Shown: positions 35,117-45,375, counted from the first letter of the stretch. The stretch: 64,000 nt of DNA from Corynebacterium lemuris (GCF_024919295.1 NZ_JANWTC010000007.1:88869-152868); one strand, 5' to 3'. The notes: generated by a model not told the origin, from the letters alone. A program made the numbers and translations.

Positions 35117-36550
35117 ATGAATTCTCAAGAGCTGGCTGAACTGATCGATCAGCTGCGGGTAGCTGGCACCGATGTACAAAAGATTGAAGTTAAAAGCGGA
35201 GTTGGAAAAACAATCAAAAGAACCTTGAGTTCTTTCTCTAATTCAGGCGGAGGAACGATCCTCATCGGCCTGGAGGACAAGATATTCTGGCCGATCGAAG
35301 GATTTGATGCATCTGCCGCCCAAGATGCCCTGGCCACCTACTGCGGTCGGCTCACGCCCCGGGTCCGGCCAGATATTGAAGTGATCACAATAGACGGCAA
35401 GCCGATTATTGTCGTTAGCGTTTATGAGATGCGACCTGATGAAAAACCTTGCTATATAAGTGAGCAGGGGATGTATCAGGGAAGTTACCGCAGGACTGGT
35501 GACGGAGATATCAAGCTTAATACATACGAAGTTGACCGCTTGGTTGAAGAAAAAATTCAGCCCAGATGGGATGAAGAGCCTGTAGAGGAATCCACCAATG
35601 CAGATCTCGATAGGGGAATCCTGGATCCCTTTTTGAGTGGTCAGCGTCAGCTCCGTCCCCGCACCTTCTCCGATGGCGAAAAGGATGCGATGAAGAAGTT
35701 ACGGATACTGAAAGGGGAAGCGCTGAGCCTGGCGGCCTTACTGGCGATGGGGGATTATCCGCAGGAATTTTTTCCTAGACTGACGGTAACTTTCGCTCTC
35801 TACCCGGGAACAGCAAAAGGAGACGTCACCACGGGCCTCAGGCTGCTCGACAGTGCTACTTTGACCGGATCGATCCCGGAATTGGTGGACAGCGCAGTCA
35901 GTATTGTCGCGAAGAATATGCGAACTGGTGGAATGATCGGAGATACGTTCCGGACTGGTCTGCCCGATTACCCCTTAGTTGCGGTTCGGGAGGCAGTGGT
36001 CAATGCCCTGATGCACCGAGATTACTCTCCACAGTCGCGGGGAACGCCGGTACAGATGGACATGTTCATTGATCGTCTCGAAGTTACCAATCCAGGTGGA
36101 CTCTATGGGGGAGTCACCATGGCTACTCTCGGGAAATCTGGAATCAGTTCCTCTCGCAATCAACGGCTCGCTACTTTCTTGGAAACCATTGCCTATCCAG
36201 GCGGAGGGCATGTAGCAGAGAACAGGGGCACTGGTATCGCTGTCATTCAGTCTTCCCTGGAAAAAGCCCTCATGCCGCCGGCCGAAATAATCGGAGACCT
36301 CGTCAGCTTCCGAATCACGTTCCGTCGGCGCCGTGTCGCAGTAGAGGAAAAATATCTGACAGCTCAGGACCATGTCAGACAGGTGATGGCAACCCGAGAG
36401 TCAGCCAGCACAGCAGAGATAGTAGATGAGACACGGCTCAGTCGTTCGGCAGTGCAGAAGGCTCTAAATGAGCTGATTCAAGAGGGGTATATCGAGCACA
36501 CTGAACCTCTCCGCAGCCCTCGGCAACGATATCGACGAGTTTCTCGTTAG
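35117..36550 (+). CDS. AlbA_2 / HATPase_c_4 transcriptional regulator, copy 1
   Basis: 477 residues. An N-terminal Schlafen AlbA_2 DNA-binding domain (about residues 15-130, IEVKSGVGKT then SNSGGGTILIGLED) is followed by a GHKL ATPase-like domain with VREAVVNALMHRDY as N-box and NPGGLYGG as G-box. A C-terminal winged helix (about 420-475) ends in TEPLRSPRQRYRRV. Role unknown; such proteins are predicted ATP-dependent regulators. Base composition is clearly more AT-rich than its neighbours, with AAA/AAG-rich codons near the start, which suggests recent horizontal transfer. A distant paralogue is at 39257. Confidence 0.8.
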   Translation: MNSQELAELIDQLRVAGTDVQKIEVKSGVGKTIKRTLSSFSNSGGGTILIGLEDKIFWPIEGFDASAAQDALATYCGRLTPRVRPDIEVITIDGKPIIVVSVYEMRPDEKPCYISEQGMYQGSYRRTGDGDIKLNTYEVDRLVEEKIQPRWDEEPVEESTNADLDRGILDPFLSGQRQLRPRTFSDGEKDAMKKLRILKGEALSLAALLAMGDYPQEFFPRLTVTFALYPGTAKGDVTTGLRLLDSATLTGSIPELVDSAVSIVAKNMRTGGMIGDTFRTGLPDYPLVAVREAVVNALMHRDYSPQSRGTPVQMDMFIDRLEVTNPGGLYGGVTMATLGKSGISSSRNQRLATFLETIAYPGGGHVAENRGTGIAVIQSSLEKALMPPAEIIGDLVSFRITFRRRRVAVEEKYLTAQDHVRQVMATRESASTAEIVDETRLSRSAVQKALNELIQEGYIEHTEPLRSPRQRYRRVSR

Positions 36551-36600
36551 CTGGTATCCGATATTTTTCCGTAGTGCGGAAAGAACGAGAAGCTAGTCAC

Positions 36601-37413
36601 TCACCCCGGCTGACAGGAATCGCACCAGAAGAGGTTGCGGCCCTCCATCACCCGGTGGCTGATCGGGGTGCCGCACAGGTAACAGGGCAACCCGGCGCGA
36701 CGGTAGACGTAGACCTCACCGCCGTGGTCGTCCTTGCGGGGTGCGCGTTCCATGGCCTCCGGGGTGTGCTCCGGGTAGACAGTGTCGATACGTCCGGTGC
36801 GCACGCCTTCGGCCATGAGGCCGACCAGGTCCAACCAGATGCTGTCGAACTGGGCCTTCGTCAGCTGGTTGCCCGGCAGGAAGGGACAGATACCCAGGCG
36901 GAAGAGGGTTTCGGCGCGGTAGATGTTGCCCACCCCGGCGAAGAGTTTCTGGTCCATGAGCTGGGAGCCGATGCTGCGGCGGGAGCGGCTGACCCGCGGC
37001 CACAGTAGTTCCGGGTCGGCGTCCGTGCGGATCGGATCCTCGCCGGATTTCGCCCGGGTCGCGGCATACTCCTCCTCGGTGATCAGCCGGCACCACTGTG
37101 GCCCGCGCAGATGGGCGGCGGTCGTGCCGTCGGAGATGCGCAGACGGATCTGCCCTTCCGCGGTGGCGGCGTCCTCGAATTTCAGCTGTCCGATCAGCCC
37201 GAGGTGGATGTAGACGACGTGTTCCGGGTGCGGGGTGTCGAAGAAGACGAAGAGATGCTTGCCCACGGCTTCGGCGCGTTCGATACGGTGGCCGTCGAGA
37301 AGCACCGCCTCCGACGAGAAACGGCCCTGCGGGGAGCTGACCTCCAGGTCGACACCCCGGAAGCCGGCGTTCAGGTCCCGCGCAAGACGATGGATGACAT
37401 GACCCTCAGGCAT
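36601..37413 (-). CDS. nei: Fpg/Nei-family DNA glycosylase (endonuclease VIII-like)
   Basis: 270 residues. Pro2-Glu3 of MPEGHVIHR form the catalytic N-terminus, so the start must be ATG 37413 even though the frame is open further upstream. The H2TH domain contains MDQKLFAGVGNIYRAETLF, and a C-terminal zinc finger has CYLCG and FWCDSC. It removes oxidised pyrimidines. MPEGH rather than MPELP favours the Nei branch (mycobacterial Nei2-like). Confidence 0.93.
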   Translation of the reverse strand: MPEGHVIHRLARDLNAGFRGVDLEVSSPQGRFSSEAVLLDGHRIERAEAVGKHLFVFFDTPHPEHVVYIHLGLIGQLKFEDAATAEGQIRLRISDGTTAAHLRGPQWCRLITEEEYAATRAKSGEDPIRTDADPELLWPRVSRSRRSIGSQLMDQKLFAGVGNIYRAETLFRLGICPFLPGNQLTKAQFDSIWLDLVGLMAEGVRTGRIDTVYPEHTPEAMERAPRKDDHGGEVYVYRRAGLPCYLCGTPISHRVMEGRNLFWCDSCQPG

Positions 37414-37479
37414 GCGTGCCAGTCTATCCGGGGCTGCGGGGCGGGAACTGGGCGGCCTCGGGCGGGGAACGGTCAAGGA

Positions 37480-37526
37480 TTATCCGTCTCTGACTCCCAG
37501 ATCCACCACCGGATAACTTTTATCCG
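37480..37526. promoter_or_regulatory. Three TTATCCG half-sites between nei and the DUF1846 gene
   Basis: TTATCCG at 37480-37486, and an inverted pair CGGATAA-CTT-TTATCCG at 37510-37526. The region lies between divergent starts and looks like an operator, but I cannot name the regulator. The rest of the 290-bp gap shows only a TAGAGT -10-like box near 37651. Confidence 0.4.
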
Positions 37527-37705
37527 ATGTTTTCATGTTGGTTCGACCCTGAATCAGGACTATCCATCGCTGCCACCCCTTCCTCCTTGAGTGGGTATCC
37601 AGGAACTACCCGGCCCGTCAGGGACGGAAGGGCGAAGCCTGGGACGGTGCGCGGTAGAGTCAGTGCAGTCACCCAGCACCTTCAATGTCGTCGGAGGACG
37701 CGCGC

Positions 37706-39199
37706 ATGCCCCAGAGGATCGGTTTCGACCGCGAACGCTACATCGAACTGCAGTCGGAGCACATCCACGCACGACGCTCCGAGATCGGCGGCAAGCTGTA
37801 CCTGGAGATGGGCGGCAAACTCTTCGACGACATGCACGCCTCCCGCGTCCTGCCCGGCTTCACCCCGGACAACAAGATCGCGATGCTGGAGCGCATCAAG
37901 GACGACGTCGAGATCATCGTCTGCCTCAACGCCAAGGACCTGCAACGCCAGAAGGTCCGCGCCGATCTGGGTATCCCCTACGAGGAGGACACCCTCCGCC
38001 TCATCGACGTGTTCCGCGAACGCGGCTTCCTCGTCGAACACGTCGTGATGACCCAGCTGACCGATGACAACCCCATCGCCCACGCCTTCATGGACCGGTT
38101 GCAGCGCCTCGGCCTCAACGTCTACCGCCACCGCGTCATCCCCGGGTACCCCACCGACATCCGCCGCATCGTCTCCGAGGAGGGCTTCGGCGTCAACGAG
38201 TACGTGGAGACCACCCGCGATCTCGTCGTGGTCACCGCCCCGGGCCCCGGCTCCGGCAAGCTGGCCACCTGCCTGTCGCAGGTCTACCACGAGTACCAGC
38301 GCGGCGGGAAGGCCGGATACGCGAAATTCGAGACCTTCCCCATCTGGAACCTGCCGCTGGAGCATCCGGTGAACCTGGCGTATGAGGCCGCCACCGCCGA
38401 CCTCGACGACATCAACGTCATCGATCCCTTCCACCTGGCGGCCTACGGCCGGCAGGTCACCAGCTACAACCGTGACGTTGAGGTATTCCCTCTGCTGCGT
38501 GCTCTGCTGGAGACTCTCGCGGGGGAGAGCCCCTACCAGTCGCCCACGGACATGGGCGTGAACATGGTGGGCCACTGCATCTCCGACGATGCCATCTGCC
38601 GGGAGGCCTCCCGGCAGGAGATCGTGCGCCGCTACTACAAGGCGCTCGTCGACGAACGCCGCGACGATCTCGACGACATCGTCTCCTCCCGCATCGGCAT
38701 GATCATGTCCAAGGCGCGCACCACCACGGAGGACCGCCGCGTGGTGGCACCCGCTGTATCGGTGGCGAAGCAGACCGGCCAGCCGGGCTGCGCCATGGAG
38801 CTCGCCGACGGCACCATCATCACCGGCAAGACCTCCGAACTGCTGGGCTGCTCCGCGGCGGTGCTGCTCAACGCCCTCAAACACCTGGCCGACATCGACC
38901 CCGAGCTGCACCTGCTGTCCCCGGAATCGATCGAACCGATCCAGTCCCTCAAGACGGAACACCTCGGCTCCCGCAACCCCCGCCTGCACACCGACGAGGT
39001 GCTCATCGCGCTCTCCGTCTCCGCGGCACGTTCGGAGGATGCGCGCCGGGCCCTGGCCGAGCTGAAGAACCTGCGGGGCTGCGAGGCCCACACCACCACC
39101 ATCCTGGGTTCCGTGGATGAGGACATCTTCCGCAACCTCGGCGTGCTGGTCACCTCCGAGCCGGAGTACTGGCGGAAGTCGCTGTACCGCAAACGTTGA
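37706..39199 (+). CDS. DUF1846 domain-containing protein
   Basis: 497 residues covering the whole DUF1846 family length. N-terminal landmark is [17 protein letters not shown]; a P-loop-like segment [14 protein letters not shown] occurs at about residue 185, and the C-terminal part contains [24 protein letters not shown]. Crystal structures of the family exist but its function is unknown; the P-loop-like motif suggests nucleotide binding. ATG 37706 is chosen because GGAGG lies 8 nt upstream; ATG 37685 is possible but has no ribosome binding site. Confidence 0.85.
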   Translation: MPQRIGFDRERYIELQSEHIHARRSEIGGKLYLEMGGKLFDDMHASRVLPGFTPDNKIAMLERIKDDVEIIVCLNAKDLQRQKVRADLGIPYEEDTLRLIDVFRERGFLVEHVVMTQLTDDNPIAHAFMDRLQRLGLNVYRHRVIPGYPTDIRRIVSEEGFGVNEYVETTRDLVVVTAPGPGSGKLATCLSQVYHEYQRGGKAGYAKFETFPIWNLPLEHPVNLAYEAATADLDDINVIDPFHLAAYGRQVTSYNRDVEVFPLLRALLETLAGESPYQSPTDMGVNMVGHCISDDAICREASRQEIVRRYYKALVDERRDDLDDIVSSRIGMIMSKARTTTEDRRVVAPAVSVAKQTGQPGCAMELADGTIITGKTSELLGCSAAVLLNALKHLADIDPELHLLSPESIEPIQSLKTEHLGSRNPRLHTDEVLIALSVSAARSEDARRALAELKNLRGCEAHTTTILGSVDEDIFRNLGVLVTSEPEYWRKSLYRKR

Positions 39200-39227
39200 T
39201 TCTCCTGGAAACATTGATGAAACTTGC

Positions 39228-39253
39228 TCCATCATAGATGCATCTATGATGGA
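39228..39253. promoter_or_regulatory. 26-bp perfect palindrome at the second AlbA_2 regulator
   Basis: A perfect palindrome with half TCCATCATAGATG, ending 3 bp before the start codon at 39257. A third half-site, CATCATAGATG, lies inside the first codons (39262-39272). This is very likely an operator for autorepression. Confidence 0.75.
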
Positions 39254-39256
39254 GTC

Positions 39257-41023
39257 ATGAACATCATAGATGTTGCGGAGCAGATCAGATTTCTCCAGGA
39301 GCTGGGTGGGGACACCTGGAATATCGAGGCCAAATCCGCTGCTGAGGGCTATCCGGAAACAGTGGATGAAACCTTGAGCGCCTTCGCCAACATGCCGGAG
39401 GGAGGCCTCCTGCTCCTCGGAGTATCAGAGCTCAAGGGCACTGTAGAGGTGACCGGGGTCCAGAAGCCGACAGAGCTAATGGCCACTTTGGGTTCAAAGG
39501 CCCGTACCCGCATCACACCTCCCGTCAGGTTGGGGGCAGTGGAACAGCACACCATCGACGGCCGCGAGATTGTCGCCTGTGTCATTCCTCCCCAGGATCC
39601 CGCGCTGCGGCCATTCCGGGTGGGGAAAAACGGTCCGGCCTTCATCCGCTCCGCTGACGGCGATTATGAGCTGAGTGAACCTGAGGTCGCCGTGATGCTG
39701 GCCCAGCGGGAGGCACCTCGATTCGATGTACGGCCGGTACCGGGGGCGGATGTCGCCCGGGACCTGGATCCCGACCTCCTGGAGCAGTACCTCAGCAGGA
39801 AGAAACAACAGGCTCCCCGGTTGCAGAACCTTGACCGCCCCGAACTGCTCGTCCGCACCAATGTGATGGATGCACAGTCAGGTTTTCCCACCGTGGCGGC
39901 TGTCTACGCACTAGGCATCCATCCGCAGCAGTTCCTGCCCACGTTGTCGGTCAAGACCCGGGTGCTCCCCGCCGAGGGGGACAATCCGGATGTCCGCCTA
40001 CGCAACCAGAAGGACTTCGCAGGACCCGTCCCTGACCTGCTGGAGTCAACTCTGGAGTGGATCGCCTCCAACATGGGCACCTCAGTTATCTTCGATGCCC
40101 GCAGCGGTCACGGGCGGGATGTATTTGAGCTGCCCCTGGTTGCCCTCCGTGAGGTTGTGGCCAACGCACTGGTGCACCGGGATCTGTCCCCGTCGTCGTT
40201 GTCCTCCTACATCAATGTAGTGAAGCGGCCTGGAGAACTCCGGGTCACCAACCCGGGCGGCTTGTGGGGGTTGACCACCAGACAGTTGGGTGCAACCCCT
40301 CCGAGTGCACGTAACCCGGTGCTCTATGAGATGTGCCGTTCGATCATGACCAATGACGGTAACCGCGTGGTGGAGGCGGCGGCCAGTGGTATCCCGGCCA
40401 TTCGCCTGGCTCTGCAGGAAGCACATCTGCCGGAGCCCTGTTTCCGGGACTCCGTGATCCGGTTCGAGGTTGCACTGTCCTCGGTCTCTCTCTTCTCGGC
40501 GGAGGAGTTGGCCTGGTTGGCATCCTCACCGCAGCTGGGGCAGTTGACGGCGGGGCAGCGGCTGGCCCTGGTGTCCATGAGGCGGGGTGAGGAAGTCACC
40601 AACGCCAGTTTCCGGGCCGAATTCCCGACCATGGATTCGGTGGAGGCCCGCCGCCAGCTCCAGGAACTGGTCCAGTACGGCCTGGCGAAGGCCGTGGGGC
40701 AACGCGGTGGGACGGTGTATGCCCACCCGGATGCCAGCGGTCCAGAAGATCGTCCCGGGGAGCATCAGACTCTGTTTGATCCGACTCCGCCGCGACGGCT
40801 GTCGGCCCAGGAGAAACGGCAGGCTGTCCTGAATGTGTTGGGCGCGGTGGCAGCACCGTTGTCGAAAACCGAACTTCAGGAGGCCACCCACCTTTCGGAT
40901 GGGCAGATAAACCCCACGCTCACCGAATTGCGCAGGAGCGGGCTCGTGGAATTCACGGAGCCGGAGCGCTCCCCGAACCAGCGTTACCGCCTCGTCGAAA
41001 AGCAGGACGGCGACACGGGTTAG
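39257..41023 (+). CDS. AlbA_2 / HATPase_c_4 transcriptional regulator, copy 2
   Basis: 588 residues. AlbA_2 domain at about residues 15-140 ([11 protein letters not shown] then [16 protein letters not shown]), ATPase-like domain with [22 protein letters not shown] and NPGGLWG. A longer C-terminal region than copy 1 ends in the same type of winged helix ([14 protein letters not shown]). Composition is normal for the genome, unlike copy 1. The start is ATG 39257, between the palindrome and a third half-site; an upstream TTG would read through the operator. The -10 box of trhO overlaps the stop codon. Confidence 0.8.
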   Translation: MNIIDVAEQIRFLQELGGDTWNIEAKSAAEGYPETVDETLSAFANMPEGGLLLLGVSELKGTVEVTGVQKPTELMATLGSKARTRITPPVRLGAVEQHTIDGREIVACVIPPQDPALRPFRVGKNGPAFIRSADGDYELSEPEVAVMLAQREAPRFDVRPVPGADVARDLDPDLLEQYLSRKKQQAPRLQNLDRPELLVRTNVMDAQSGFPTVAAVYALGIHPQQFLPTLSVKTRVLPAEGDNPDVRLRNQKDFAGPVPDLLESTLEWIASNMGTSVIFDARSGHGRDVFELPLVALREVVANALVHRDLSPSSLSSYINVVKRPGELRVTNPGGLWGLTTRQLGATPPSARNPVLYEMCRSIMTNDGNRVVEAAASGIPAIRLALQEAHLPEPCFRDSVIRFEVALSSVSLFSAEELAWLASSPQLGQLTAGQRLALVSMRRGEEVTNASFRAEFPTMDSVEARRQLQELVQYGLAKAVGQRGGTVYAHPDASGPEDRPGEHQTLFDPTPPRRLSAQEKRQAVLNVLGAVAAPLSKTELQEATHLSDGQINPTLTELRRSGLVEFTEPERSPNQRYRLVEKQDGDTG

Positions 41024-41026
41024 ACT
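41021..41026 (+). promoter_or_regulatory. -10 box of trhO, leaderless transcript
   Basis: TAGACT 7 nt before the GTG start; its first three bases are the stop codon of the upstream gene. Confidence 0.5.
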
Positions 41027-41033
41027 CACCGGC

Positions 41034-41948
41034 GTGGCCATCAGCAAGATTCTCCTGTACTACCGTTTCACCCCGATCGCCGACCCGCAGGCGGTGATGC
41101 TCTGGCAGCGCGACCTGTGCGAGTCACTGGGGCTGCGCGGGCGCATCCTCATCTCCGGGCACGGCATCAACGGCACCGTCGGCGGCGACATCGACGCGTG
41201 CAAGCGCTACATCCGCAAGACCCGTGACTACCCCGGGTTCAAGGACATGGAGTTCAAGTGGTCCGAAGGTGGCGCGGAGGACTTCCCGAAGCTCAGCGTG
41301 AAAGTGCGCGATGAGATCGTCGCCTTCAACGCCGCCGGGGAGATCAAGGTCGGTGAGAACGGAATCATGGGCGGGGGAGTGCACCTGCAGCCGGAGGAGG
41401 TCAACGAGCTTGTCGACGCCCGCGGCGACGACGTCGTCTTCTTCGACGGCCGCAACGCCATGGAGGCGCAGATCGGCAGGTTCCGCGACGCCGTGGTCCC
41501 CGACGTGGAGACCACCCATGACTTCATCGCTGAACTGGAGTCCGGCAAATACGACTGGATGAAGGACCGCCCCGTGGTCTCCTACTGCACTGGCGGCATC
41601 CGTTGCGAGGTCCTCAGCGCGCTGATGGTCAACCGCGGTTTCCGGGAGGTCTACCAGATCGACGGCGGCATCGTCCGCTACGGTGAGAAGTACGGCAACA
41701 CGGGCCTGTGGGAGGGTTCGTTGTATGTCTTCGACAAGCGTATGCACGTGGAGTTCGGGGAGGACTACGAGCAGCTGGGCCACTGCATCCACTGCCGCGA
41801 GCACACCAACAACTTCATCAACTGCCTCAACGAGGACACCTGCCGCAAGCAGGCACTGGTCTGTGAGACGTGTGCGGCGCAGCCGGTGACCGCGCACTGC
41901 GGTCGGCCGGACTGCGCCGAGGTGGCCGGAGAGATCGCTGCCGGTTAG
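41034..41948 (+). CDS. trhO: tRNA uridine(34) hydroxylase, rhodanese family (YceA/TrhO)
   Basis: 304 residues from GTG. An N-terminal acylphosphatase-like domain with the [11 protein letters not shown] loop is followed by the rhodanese domain, with active-site loop C185-T-G-G-I-R-C191. A C-terminal cysteine-rich tail ([23 protein letters not shown]) probably binds zinc. TrhO makes 5-hydroxyuridine at the wobble position of tRNAs with O2. Confidence 0.92.
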   Translation: MAISKILLYYRFTPIADPQAVMLWQRDLCESLGLRGRILISGHGINGTVGGDIDACKRYIRKTRDYPGFKDMEFKWSEGGAEDFPKLSVKVRDEIVAFNAAGEIKVGENGIMGGGVHLQPEEVNELVDARGDDVVFFDGRNAMEAQIGRFRDAVVPDVETTHDFIAELESGKYDWMKDRPVVSYCTGGIRCEVLSALMVNRGFREVYQIDGGIVRYGEKYGNTGLWEGSLYVFDKRMHVEFGEDYEQLGHCIHCREHTNNFINCLNEDTCRKQALVCETCAAQPVTAHCGRPDCAEVAGEIAAG

Positions 41949-42051
41949 TCGACGCCGCGCAATATCTTACCTTGACGCGTCAAGCACGGGGCTTCGAGCA
42001 GCGACGATGCGCGCCAAGGTCGGCCGGACCGGTCAGATATTGCGCGCCGAC
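41948..42051. repeat. 104-bp element with terminal inverted repeats and an internal palindrome
   Basis: The left arm (41948-41971, core CGCGCAATATCTTACC) and right arm (42031-42051, core GGTCAGATATTGCGCG) are near-perfect inverted copies. Next to the left arm is the perfect palindrome CTTGACGCGTCAAG (41971-41984). The element fills the gap between the convergent trhO and membrane-protein genes. It may be a miniature inverted-repeat element or a large bidirectional terminator. Confidence 0.6.
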
Positions 42052-42071
42052 CCCGCCGCCTACCCAGGGCA

Positions 42072-42602
42072 CTAGTTGCTCAACGCCATGACCAGGATCT
42101 GCCAGGTCTGCAGCATCCACATCATGGCGAAGGGGATGAGCACCCAGAACACGCCCATCCAGGGACGCCAGCGGGTGTAGCTGTTGAGTTTGCGCACCAT
42201 GATGATGGCGCAGCCGATGATACCGGCGGCGGGGACGATGCTGGTGAGGATGGGCCACCAGATCTGCCAGGACCGGGTGCACAGCCAGGTCGCTTCACCG
42301 GCTTCACAGAGCGGACCGCCCATCACGCGGGGCACCCACGCCAGGATGTAGGCGAAGACGACGGTGGTGATGATGGTCCCGAACAACCAGGTGACGGCCT
42401 GCCGGGTCGACTTCCGGTTGCGTTCGGCCTGGACGGCCGGGTCGGTGGAGGAGGCGAGTTCCTCGGCGGTCTGGGGCGTCGGCGGGCGCCGGTTGGCGAA
42501 GTCCGCGTCAGCGGTGAGGTCGTTCTCCGGGTGGTCGAGGAAGTTGCGCCAGCGTCCTCCATTGTTCTGCGGGGGATTCTTCTCCGAGTCACTTCCAGTC
42601 AT
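42072..42602 (-). CDS. Small integral membrane protein of unknown function
   Basis: 176 residues. The first 65 residues are polar (Asn/Pro/Glu-rich, cytoplasmic); three hydrophobic helices follow at about 70-92, 110-135 and 148-172. Cysteines flank the short loop CEAGEATWLC between helices one and two, suggesting an extracytoplasmic disulfide. I do not recognise a named family. It precedes the universal stress protein gene only by position; the two are probably separate or a short operon (21-bp gap). Confidence 0.7.
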   Translation of the reverse strand: MTGSDSEKNPPQNNGGRWRNFLDHPENDLTADADFANRRPPTPQTAEELASSTDPAVQAERNRKSTRQAVTWLFGTIITTVVFAYILAWVPRVMGGPLCEAGEATWLCTRSWQIWWPILTSIVPAAGIIGCAIIMVRKLNSYTRWRPWMGVFWVLIPFAMMWMLQTWQILVMALSN

Positions 42603-42623
42603 GACCTCACCTTAGTCCCGGCG

Positions 42624-43574
42624 TCAATATCGGGGTGTGGGGTGCAGCAGCACGGGCACGTGGACGTGGCGGAGGAATTCGGTGGCGGTGGAACCGACGA
42701 AGACGCGCTCCAGCGGACCCGGCGGGGTGGAGCCGAGGATGAGGAGGTCGCCCTTCTTCCACTTGAGGGCGTCGATCGCCCCCGACCAGCCGACACCGGA
42801 GCCGATGTCCGATTCGACGGAGAGATCGGGGTGGAGGTCGCCGATGACGTCGTGGGAGCGGTCGAGGACGGCGAGGGAGTGCTCGCGCCATTCGTCGACA
42901 AGCTCGCTGGGGAAGTCGAACTTGTCGTGGAAGGGCTGGTCGACGATGCCGGAGGGGGAGAATGCGAGGATGCGCAGGTCCACACCCCAGCTGTCGGCCA
43001 GGTAGGCGGCGAAGTGGAGGGAGGGGTCGTTCTCGTCGACGGCGCTCTCCAGGAAGGCGTAGTTGACGCGGGTGACCCCCCGCTTGGCCAGCCGGACCGC
43101 GCGCGGGGCCAGGCCGAGTGGTTTGGGGGAGGAGTGCAGCAGCGCATCCGCGGTTGAACCGGCGAGGAAGCGGCCCTTCGGGGCGGCGGCGTCAGAGCCC
43201 AGGATGACCAGGTGGGCGTCGTAATCGTCGGCGGCCTCGCTGAGCAGCACGGATTCGGAGGGGCCCTCGAGGACGACGGAGATCTGCTCGTCCCAGTTCC
43301 GCTTGTCGACGCCCGCCGCATCCAACGCCTTCTTCACCGCCGACTCGCAGGCCGCGAGTTCCTTCTGGAAGGACTTGCGGTATTTGCCGCCGAGGCGGCT
43401 GAGGGAGGCGGCGGGCCAGGGACGGAGGAAGGTGGAGACGACGCGGATCTGGACGTCGGTGGTACGGCTCAGCCAGGCAGCGAATTCGAGGGCTTCGGTG
43501 CCGGGGGAATCGGGTCGCCAGGCGACCAGGATACGGGCGGATGCCTCAGAGGCGACGTGAATCGGGGATACCAT
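42624..43574 (-). CDS. Tandem universal stress protein (UspA family)
   Basis: 316 residues made of two Usp domains (about 1-150 and 160-316). The second domain keeps the ATP-binding signature GSTPPG-x9-GSTATEFLRHVHVPVLL and the first has GSDAAAPKGRFLAGSTADALLHS. Tandem Usp proteins bind ATP or AMP and help survival during starvation and hypoxia in actinobacteria. The start ATG follows an acceptable GGTAGAG stretch. Confidence 0.88.
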   Translation of the reverse strand: MVSPIHVASEASARILVAWRPDSPGTEALEFAAWLSRTTDVQIRVVSTFLRPWPAASLSRLGGKYRKSFQKELAACESAVKKALDAAGVDKRNWDEQISVVLEGPSESVLLSEAADDYDAHLVILGSDAAAPKGRFLAGSTADALLHSSPKPLGLAPRAVRLAKRGVTRVNYAFLESAVDENDPSLHFAAYLADSWGVDLRILAFSPSGIVDQPFHDKFDFPSELVDEWREHSLAVLDRSHDVIGDLHPDLSVESDIGSGVGWSGAIDALKWKKGDLLILGSTPPGPLERVFVGSTATEFLRHVHVPVLLHPTPRY

Positions 43575-43619
43575 TCTCTACCGGGGGTCAGAAGGGGTTT
43601 ACCCCCCTATTATTGCCGT

Positions 43620-44081
43620 TCACCCTGCGTTCGTGTCAATCAGGTCCGCCCCGTAGCTGTCGGCGAGCTTGTTGATGATGTCGACGAGATCGCTGGCGCG
43701 CTCCAGATCCTCTTCGCTGAGGGTGCCGATCATCTCGGCGAGGTACTTGGTGCGCTCCTCCCCGACGCGCGCCAGTTCACTCTCGCCCAGGCGGGTGAGC
43801 CGCACGCGCACTCCGCGGCGGTCCTGCTCATCGCGGAGGCGTTCCACCAGCTCCCGCTGCTCCAGCTGGTGGAGTGCGTTGGAGGCTGTGGGCATGCGGA
43901 TGCCTTCCGCGCGGGCGATCTGGCTGATCCGGGCCGGGCCGTTGTCCTTGAGCCGGGCCATGATCGACAGCTGCGGGCCGGTCAGATCGGACTGCTCGGA
44001 GATGCGGAAGTACATGACGTACAGCTTCGTCATCGCCGGCCGGATCCGGGCGGCGATGTCCTCGGGATGCGTTGATGCCAT
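43620..44081 (-). CDS. MarR-family regulator (MalR-like)
   Basis: 153 residues, one MarR winged-helix domain: LTGPQLSIMARLKDNGPARISQIARAEGIRMPTASNALHQLEQRELV then the wing DRRGVRVRLTRLG. The position near ino1 and a class A PBP matches the location of MalR (Cg3315) in C. glutamicum, a MarR regulator of cell-envelope genes. Orthology is inferred from synteny, not tested. Confidence 0.85.
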   Translation of the reverse strand: MASTHPEDIAARIRPAMTKLYVMYFRISEQSDLTGPQLSIMARLKDNGPARISQIARAEGIRMPTASNALHQLEQRELVERLRDEQDRRGVRVRLTRLGESELARVGEERTKYLAEMIGTLSEEDLERASDLVDIINKLADSYGADLIDTNAG

Positions 44082-44125
44082 GTCCTCCGATCCTAGACAC
44101 TTTCGCCCGGAAAACCGACTGTGAT

Positions 44126-45217
44126 CTAGTCGTCGGCGCCGATGATGAAGGCCTCGAGCTGTGCCCGGGCCTCCTCGTCACCCATCTGGACCGGGGGGGA
44201 CTTCATCAGGTAGGCCGATGCCGGGAGGACCGGGCCACCGATCTTGCGGTCGAGGGCGATCTTGGCGGCACGGACGGCGTCGATGATGATGCCGGCCGAG
44301 TTGGGGGAGTCCCAGACCTCGAGCTTGTACTCGAGGTTCAGCGGGACCTCACCGAAGGCGGTGCCCTCGAGACGGACGTAGGCCCACTTGCGGTCGTCGA
44401 GCCACTCGACGTAGTCGGAGGGGCCGATGTGGACGTTGCGGTCCTCGACCTTGCCGGCCAGCGGGCCCTCGTGCAGGTTGGAGGTCACGGCCTGGGTCTT
44501 GGAGATCTTCTTGGACTCCAGGCGGTCACGGTCGAGCATGTTCTTGAAGTCCATGTTGCCGCCCACGTTCAGCTGCATGGTGCGCTCGAGGCGGACGCCG
44601 CGGTCCTCGAAGAGCTTCGCCATGACGCGGTGGGTGATGGTGGCACCGACCTGGGACTTGATGTCGTCACCGATGATCGGGAGACCGGCGTCGATGAACT
44701 TCTGGGCCCACTCCGGGTCGGAGGCGATGAACACCGGCAGGGCATTGACGAAGGCGCAGCCGGCGTCGATGGCAGCCTGGGCGTAGAACTTGTCGGCCTG
44801 CTCGGAGCCGACGGGCAGGTAGGAGACGACAACGTCGACCTCGGCATCACGGAGCGCCTGGACAACATCGACGGCTGCCTCAGCGGACTCCTCGACGGTC
44901 TCCATGTAGTGCTTGCCCAGCCCGTCGAGGGTGGGGCCACGCTGGACGGTGACACCGGTGGTCGGGACATCGGCGATCTTGATGGTGCAGTTCTGGGAGG
45001 CGTCGATGGCCTCGGCCAGGTCCGTGCCGACCTTGGCGGCATCCACGTCGAATGCGGCGACGAACTCGACATCGCTGATGTGGTAATTGCCGAACTGGAC
45101 GTGCATCAGTCCCGGCACCTTCTCCCCGGCCGGGGTGTCCCTGTAGTATTCCACACCCTGGACCAGCGAGGCGGCACAGTTGCCGACGCCCACGATCGCT
45201 ACGCGAACCTTGCTCAT
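44126..45217 (-). CDS. ino1: Inositol-3-phosphate synthase
   Basis: 363 residues, actinobacterial type. NAD-binding motif [13 protein letters not shown] at the N-terminus; the active-site region has [18 protein letters not shown] and [13 protein letters not shown]. It converts glucose 6-phosphate to myo-inositol 3-phosphate, needed for mycothiol and phosphatidylinositol. In C. glutamicum the gene is controlled by IpsA; I did not find a clear IpsA site in the 170 bp upstream. Confidence 0.96.
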   Translation of the reverse strand: MSKVRVAIVGVGNCAASLVQGVEYYRDTPAGEKVPGLMHVQFGNYHISDVEFVAAFDVDAAKVGTDLAEAIDASQNCTIKIADVPTTGVTVQRGPTLDGLGKHYMETVEESAEAAVDVVQALRDAEVDVVVSYLPVGSEQADKFYAQAAIDAGCAFVNALPVFIASDPEWAQKFIDAGLPIIGDDIKSQVGATITHRVMAKLFEDRGVRLERTMQLNVGGNMDFKNMLDRDRLESKKISKTQAVTSNLHEGPLAGKVEDRNVHIGPSDYVEWLDDRKWAYVRLEGTAFGEVPLNLEYKLEVWDSPNSAGIIIDAVRAAKIALDRKIGGPVLPASAYLMKSPPVQMGDEEARAQLEAFIIGADD

Positions 45218-45375
45218 TTATCCGTTCACTCCTTGACGCAGGCCTTATCGAAGTGTGTCGAAGGGGGTGGCCTGCCGGCCCCCGTGCTCAACGGTCCATC
45301 GTATGCGGTCTCCCCGGGGGACAGTGGATCGGGCACGGGCAGGATCGATCAAGAAGCCTGTTCAGGTGCCGCCGG

